This document shows positions 5,053 to 8,185 of a stretch of 8,185 nucleotides of DNA, piece after piece. This DNA is from DATMBL01 sp050735975. GTDB lineage: Bacteria; Desulfobacterota; Binatia; UBA9968. The stretch covers positions 1 to 8,185 of the forward strand of contig JBOHVS010000247.1 of assembly GCA_050735975.1 (NCBI GenBank). The letters are read 5' to 3'. Numbering within the stretch: the stretch's first letter is position 1; each line of letters opens with the position of its first letter. Made by a program: the position numbers and the translations under genes. The notes under the pieces are model-generated. The model ran no database searches. It was not told where the DNA came from and worked only from the letters and a program-made list of their open reading frames with translations.

Positions 5053-7347
5053 CTAAGCGCCCGGTCGGGCGCCGGCCGGGATTCTCACCCCGCTCTCTAC
5101 CGCACCGCGCAGCTTGTCGTGGCAACTGTGCGCGGCATCGATAAATAACTGCGCTTCCTGCAGCAATTGAACGGCGCGATCGGCGTCGACCGCCCTGGCT
5201 TCCCTGATAAACTCTTTGGCCTTGAACAAATACTCGGCGAATTTGCCGCCGGCGTATTTGTCGTAGAACAACTGGGTGTCACAGAATCGGCGGACAAACT
5301 CCGCGAGAATAAAATCCTCGTCTTCGGACGCTTCCGGGTTCTGCGCCTTCACTAACGCCTGAGCCGCGCGCAGCATCGATAGGTACGCCGTCCGGACCGC
5401 GTCTTGCGAACTCCCGCCATCCAACAGCAGGTGAGCCTCAAACAGCTCGCGCTCGCTCGCCGCTAAACTGAATTCCGCTCGCGTAACAACCACACCGGCG
5501 CACTCGCCGACGCCCATGTCGGCGAGAGTAAACTCTCGCGGGTCTCCCCAGTCGCTATAATAGGAAGGGTCGGCGTCGTGCGCGGGAATCTGAGTGAGAT
5601 CCTCCAGGAGATCCTTGATTTCTTTCTTGCCGATCCTTCGAACAAAGTCTTGGAAGCTCTCGTCCTTCCCGCGCTTTCGCACGTAATATTCCGTGATCGA
5701 CAGGACGGCTTCCGGGATCCGCTTCGATGGCACGGCTCCGATCGCTACTCCGTACTCCCCGGCATTCTCGTGGAATTTACCCCCGAGTATCACTTGAAAA
5801 TGCGGCACCTGAAACCCTTTGACATTACGGTTGATGCCATAAAAACCTATATCCGCGATGTGATGTTGGCCGCAGGAGTTGAAGCAGCCGCTCACCTTGA
5901 TGCGAAGGTTTTTGACCGCCTTGTCCAATTCCAAACTTTTCTCGCCCAACCGATAGCGCAGCTCGCGCGCGAGTCCGCGCGAGGAAGCAATCCCCAATTT
6001 GCAGGTATCTGTGCCGGGGCACGCGGTCACGTCGACAATCGTTCCGGCGTCCGGCGCGCCGAGACCGATGGCGCGGATGGCCCGGTAGAATTCCGGGAGG
6101 TCCGCTTCGCTGAGCCAGCGGAAAAGAATGTTCTGCTCCACGGTCGTGCGCAAAGTATCCTTGACAAAGCGCCTGGCGATGTCGGCGATAGCGCGCAGCT
6201 GATCCGCGCTGAGGTCCCCCAGCGGCAGCGTAACAGTAGCCGCCACATAGCCCGGTTGGCGCTGTCGATAAACATTGGTGGCGCACCAAGCATCGAACCC
6301 CTCCGGCCGCTCGACGCCGTTTAGGCTCACGCCGGGTTTGAGCGGCCTTTCCGCGGGATCATTCACTGAATCGAGATGAGCCGTCCAGCGTGGGTCAGGT
6401 GAAAGTTTCTCGCGCTCCTCAAGTACCAGCTTGCGGAATTGGTCGAGTCCTAAACTCGCAACCAGGAACTTGATGCGCGCCCGCGCGCGATTGCGCTTTT
6501 CGCCCAGGCGCGCGAAGACCCGCGAAATCGCCTGGGCCATCGGCAAGAGCTCCTCCTCCGGAAGAAACTCATCAAACAATTTCGCCTTGTATGGAACGGA
6601 ACCCAGACCGCCGCCAACGTAGAATTCAAATCCCCTCTTTTCCTGGCCGTCGACAACTTTTGACTTCGCAATCGCCCCCATGTCGTGCATGGTAACCAGC
6701 CCGCAAGGGTGCTGCTGGCAGCCGGAAAAAGCGATTTTAAATTTACGGCCGAAATCCTGAGTATCGGGGTGGCCCATGAGAAACTTCGAGCATGCCTTCG
6801 CATAGGGTGTCGTATCGAAAGTTTCGTCGCGGCAGATTCCGGCCAATGAGCAGGCAGTCACATTGCGCACGACGTTCCCGCACGCTTCACGCGTCGTGAT
6901 TTCCACGGCCGCGAGCCGGCGCATCAAAGACGGCGTATCGTCGATATGAACGAAATGGAACTGAAAATCCTGGCGCGTCGTCACGTGCGCTACGCCATCG
7001 GCATACTCTTCACAAAGCTCGGCCAGCACTTCCAGCTGCTCGGGATTCAAACCTCCGAACGGTATTTTTATCCGCATCATGCCGGGCGCGTCCCAGAGCG
7101 TGTCCGGTCCTTTGAGAGCCTTCGCCGGAAGTTGAAACCTCTGAGTTCGTTTACCGTCATGCCGTTGGCCATTATCGTAACGTTGCCCATAGATGCCCCG
7201 CCGCAGCCGGGTCTCGGCAAATACCTTCTCGTCGATCTTGCCCTGTTTACGGAGTTCCATCTGCTGCTCGAAGATATCGATTTCACGAGACAAGCCAGCC
7301 GGTAGCTTTCCTTTGAGTTTTTCTTTCCAGGTTAGAGCCGCTTCCAT
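5053..7347 (-). CDS. Assimilatory nitrite/sulfite reductase (siroheme, 4Fe-4S) with C-terminal helical extension
   Basis: This enzyme carries out six-electron reduction of sulfite to sulfide or nitrite to ammonia; the flanking cysH and siroheme genes favour sulfite. The 764-aa chain has two related halves. In the second half, TACPGTDTCKLGIA (C443, C449) and KVSGCFNSCG (C488, C492) supply the 4Fe-4S/siroheme cysteines. The first half has THVTTRQDFQFHF-like anion-site sequence with R125, then GNVVRNVTACSLAGIC (R161, C166, C172) and RKFKIAFSGCQQHPCG (K202, K204, C210, C215). R125, R161, K202 and K204 correspond to the substrate-binding Arg/Lys set of CysI. Residues about 605-745 form an added helical region (AYLSMLRAAQALVKAQN) resembling HEPN domains; typical family members end near 550-600 aa. 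The ATG at 7345-7347 is chosen over one 33 bp upstream because AAAGGAG lies nine bases before it. The electron donor (ferredoxin or flavoprotein) is not encoded here. Confidence 0.93.
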   Translation of the reverse strand: MEAALTWKEKLKGKLPAGLSREIDIFEQQMELRKQGKIDEKVFAETRLRRGIYGQRYDNGQRHDGKRTQRFQLPAKALKGPDTLWDAPGMMRIKIPFGGLNPEQLEVLAELCEEYADGVAHVTTRQDFQFHFVHIDDTPSLMRRLAAVEITTREACGNVVRNVTACSLAGICRDETFDTTPYAKACSKFLMGHPDTQDFGRKFKIAFSGCQQHPCGLVTMHDMGAIAKSKVVDGQEKRGFEFYVGGGLGSVPYKAKLFDEFLPEEELLPMAQAISRVFARLGEKRNRARARIKFLVASLGLDQFRKLVLEEREKLSPDPRWTAHLDSVNDPAERPLKPGVSLNGVERPEGFDAWCATNVYRQRQPGYVAATVTLPLGDLSADQLRAIADIARRFVKDTLRTTVEQNILFRWLSEADLPEFYRAIRAIGLGAPDAGTIVDVTACPGTDTCKLGIASSRGLARELRYRLGEKSLELDKAVKNLRIKVSGCFNSCGQHHIADIGFYGINRNVKGFQVPHFQVILGGKFHENAGEYGVAIGAVPSKRIPEAVLSITEYYVRKRGKDESFQDFVRRIGKKEIKDLLEDLTQIPAHDADPSYYSDWGDPREFTLADMGVGECAGVVVTRAEFSLAASERELFEAHLLLDGGSSQDAVRTAYLSMLRAAQALVKAQNPEASEDEDFILAEFVRRFCDTQLFYDKYAGGKFAEYLFKAKEFIREARAVDADRAVQLLQEAQLFIDAAHSCHDKLRGAVESGVRIPAGARPGA

Positions 7348-7389
7348 TGTCGAGCTCCTTTGATATCTATCAGCCAACAACCCACTTAA

Positions 7390-7403
7390 CCAATTTAATT
7401 AGT
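7390..7403. promoter_or_regulatory. Operator candidate in the leader of the reductase operon
   Basis: CCAATTTAATTAGT on the plus strand lies 43-56 bp upstream of the reductase ATG. With the preceding A it forms an imperfect dyad, ACCAATT-T-AATTAGT, with 6 of 7 pairs matching. Eleven of its 14 bases recur (in the opposite orientation) inside the promoter of the Rrf2-family regulator at 8088-8101. The site sits in a short AT-rich stretch (about 7383-7430). No good -35/-10 pair stands out there, so the operon promoter itself is not located. I infer that the regulator binds here. Confidence 0.5.
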
Positions 7404-7459
7404 CGGTTTTATGGCCCAAAAAAATCCTGAGCGCGCTAGCCGTTTGCTGAAACTCCTTG

Positions 7460-7616
7460 CAGGCTGCTCAAAAAGATCTTAGAGGCGAGGCGCGCATTCC
7501 GAGCAGATCGGAAGGCTAAGGCCGAGGTTGAGCTTAACCTTAACCTGAACCTCAACCTGCTTAAGCGGCGAAGCGATTGAGCGCAACGAAGCATATGAGT
7601 CTTTTTCAGCAGCCTG
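7460..7616. mobile_element. MITE-like element with CAGGCTGCT terminal inverted repeats
   Basis: The left end is CAGGCTGCTCAAAAAGA (7460-7476). The right end, read on the minus strand, is CAGGCTGCTGAAAAAGA (7616-7600): 16 of 17 bases match. The 157-bp element codes for nothing, and its core holds a hexamer repeat (7519-7560). The end CAGGCTGCTGAAAAAG resembles, from memory, a frequent repeat end in environmental proteobacterial-type genomes. No target duplication is clear. It separates the regulator from the reductase leader, and its right end abuts the regulator's TAA stop (7617-7619). Transcripts across it would form a long hairpin. Confidence 0.7.
7519..7560. repeat. Degenerate hexamer-repeat element, copy B
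   Basis: The plus strand reads GGCCGAGGTTGAGC and then TTAACC-TTAACC-TGAACC-TCAACC up to 7558. It is preceded by AGGCTAAGG. GGTTGAGCTTAACC is a near-perfect inverted pair. Read on the minus strand it has the same order of parts as copy A at 3635-3700: GGTTNA units, then YCAACC, then CCTTAGCCTT. The two are therefore probably members of one repeat family in this genome. This copy lies inside the MITE-like element. Confidence 0.65.
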
Positions 7617-8051
7617 TTAGATGTAATACATGTAAGCCGGCTCATCGCCGCTACAGAGTTGTGCGAGCGTCGTCTCTTCAATAGCTTTTTCCATCGCCGC
7701 GATTCCTTTAGCCCATGCCTCGATTAATTTCTGTGTAACTACCGATGAACGCGGCCCGGTTCGTCTCAATCGAATGTCCATTCCGATCAGGGGTCCTTCT
7801 AGTACCTCGATCGCCTCTTTGAGCGTGATATGCTCGGGCGCGCGCGCAAGCACATATCCGCCCCCGGGTCCCCTCGCCCCGTGGACCAAGCGGGCGCGCT
7901 TGAGCAAAACCATGATCTGGCCGAGATACTCTGACGGAACTTTCTGGTTTCTTGCGATTTCCTTTACCTGAATGGGCCTTTGGCTTTTGTAGTTACCCGC
8001 CAACTCAGCGAGAGCCAGTATCCCGTAATGACCTTTCGAGCCGATCTTCAT
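7617..8051 (-). CDS. Rrf2-family transcriptional regulator, CymR-like
   Basis: This 144-aa winged-helix DNA-binding protein probably represses sulfur assimilation genes. MKIGSKGHYGILALAELA opens the Rrf2 fold. The recognition region is VPSEYLGQIMVLLKRARLVHGARGPGGGYVLAR (about residues 38-70), with the GGGYVLAR wing typical of the family. ITLKEAIEVLEGP (75-87) leads to the dimerisation helix. The three cysteines that hold the Fe-S cluster in IscR (and NsrR) are absent; the only cysteine is C133. This argues against Fe-S or NO sensing and for the CymR branch. The tail ends AYMYYI, close to the AYMFYI end I recall for Bacillus CymR, which acts with cysteine synthase CysK as corepressor. The ribosome site is weak (AGG about nine bases before the ATG). 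It lies directly upstream of the operon it is likely to control, with a MITE between them. Confidence 0.92.
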   Translation of the reverse strand: MKIGSKGHYGILALAELAGNYKSQRPIQVKEIARNQKVPSEYLGQIMVLLKRARLVHGARGPGGGYVLARAPEHITLKEAIEVLEGPLIGMDIRLRRTGPRSSVVTQKLIEAWAKGIAAMEKAIEETTLAQLCSGDEPAYMYYI

Positions 8052-8081
8052 ACCAGAGACCTGTTCGTTAACGGATTCCCT

Positions 8082-8110
8082 TTTCTAAGTAATATAATTG
8101 GAAATGTCAA
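8082..8110 (-). promoter_or_regulatory. Sigma-70-type promoter of the Rrf2 regulator
   Basis: On the minus strand a perfect TTGACA (8110-8105) is followed by a 17-base spacer and TAGAAA (8087-8082), which matches 4 of 6 bases of the -10 consensus. The predicted transcript would begin near 8075, giving a leader of about 25 bases before the ATG at 8051. The spacer contains the shared operator candidate. Confidence 0.65.
8088..8101. promoter_or_regulatory. Operator candidate inside the regulator's promoter
   Basis: On the minus strand the sequence is CCAATTATATTACT, filling most of the -35 to -10 spacer. It matches the site at 7390-7403 in 11 of 14 positions (CCAATT-WW-ATTA-S-T). A protein bound here would block RNA polymerase, so autorepression by the Rrf2 protein is the natural reading. 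Two AT-rich sites can resemble each other by chance, which limits confidence. Confidence 0.5.
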
Positions 8111-8138
8111 GAACCCCGGCGATTCGCCCGGTTTCCTA

Positions 8139-8167
8139 TTGACAACAACGCTGGCTTTTAATTATTC
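8139..8167 (+). promoter_or_regulatory. Weak divergent promoter candidate
   Basis: A perfect TTGACA at 8139-8144 on the plus strand is followed, after 17-18 bases, by TTATTC/TATTCA, a poor -10. If real, it would drive a gene beyond the right edge of the window, divergent from the regulator. Only the -35 half is persuasive. Confidence 0.25.
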
Positions 8168-8185
8168 AGCGATTGGCCCCAAAGC

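Noticed and set aside
3686..7347. Dissimilatory sulfate reduction (Apr/Dsr)
   Set aside because: CysH is the thioredoxin-type enzyme and the reductase is a single-chain assimilatory type; no AprAB, DsrC or Qmo genes are present.
7617..8051. IscR or NsrR identity for the Rrf2 protein
   Set aside because: The three cluster-binding cysteines are missing.

Overview
The window carries an assimilatory sulfur (possibly nitrite/sulfur) reduction operon on the minus strand with its own siroheme-supply genes and a regulator upstream. The 5' end of an unrelated hydantoinase/oxoprolinase-type gene lies at the left edge. The organism looks like a moderately GC-rich bacterium with several palindromic or MITE-like repeats between its genes. 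The mix of a CymR-like Rrf2 regulator, a long single-chain siroheme reductase, a thioredoxin-type APS reductase and an HyuA homologue fits an uncultured soil or sediment lineage, such as a deltaproteobacterial or Binatota-like group. That placement is inference with low confidence.

Layout in transcription order, from the right edge leftwards on the minus strand. (1) An AT-rich promoter region (8082-8110) with a perfect TTGACA box drives an Rrf2-family regulator (7617-8051) whose C-terminus resembles the cysteine-metabolism repressor CymR. (2) A 157-bp MITE-like element (7460-7616) starts exactly beyond the regulator's stop codon and carries a hexamer-repeat core. (3) A leader with a 14-base operator candidate (7390-7403) also occurs, with 11 of 14 bases identical, inside the regulator's own promoter. 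(4) The operon follows: a 764-aa nitrite/sulfite reductase with an extra C-terminal helical domain (5053-7347), an unnamed 208-aa conserved-looking protein (4410-5036), APS reductase CysH (3686-4444, GTG start), a second hexamer-repeat element (about 3635-3700), precorrin-2 dehydrogenase (2920-3570), uroporphyrinogen-III C-methyltransferase CobA (2120-2929), a gap with a REP-like hairpin, and uroporphyrinogen-III synthase HemD (1107-1976). (5) A 664-bp stretch without a convincing gene (443-1106) contains a perfect 17-bp inverted-repeat pair enclosing 212 bp. (6) The start of an N-methylhydantoinase A-type gene (1-442) runs off the window.

Together, CysH reduces APS to sulfite with thioredoxin, and the siroheme/4Fe-4S reductase takes sulfite to sulfide. 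HemD, CobA and the precorrin-2 dehydrogenase make the tetrapyrrole needed for siroheme. The CymR-like regulator probably senses cysteine status. ATP sulfurylase, a stand-alone ferrochelatase and cysteine synthase are not in the window. The least understood parts are the 208-aa protein translationally coupled to cysH, the C-terminal extension of the reductase, and the inverted-repeat segment at 656-901.
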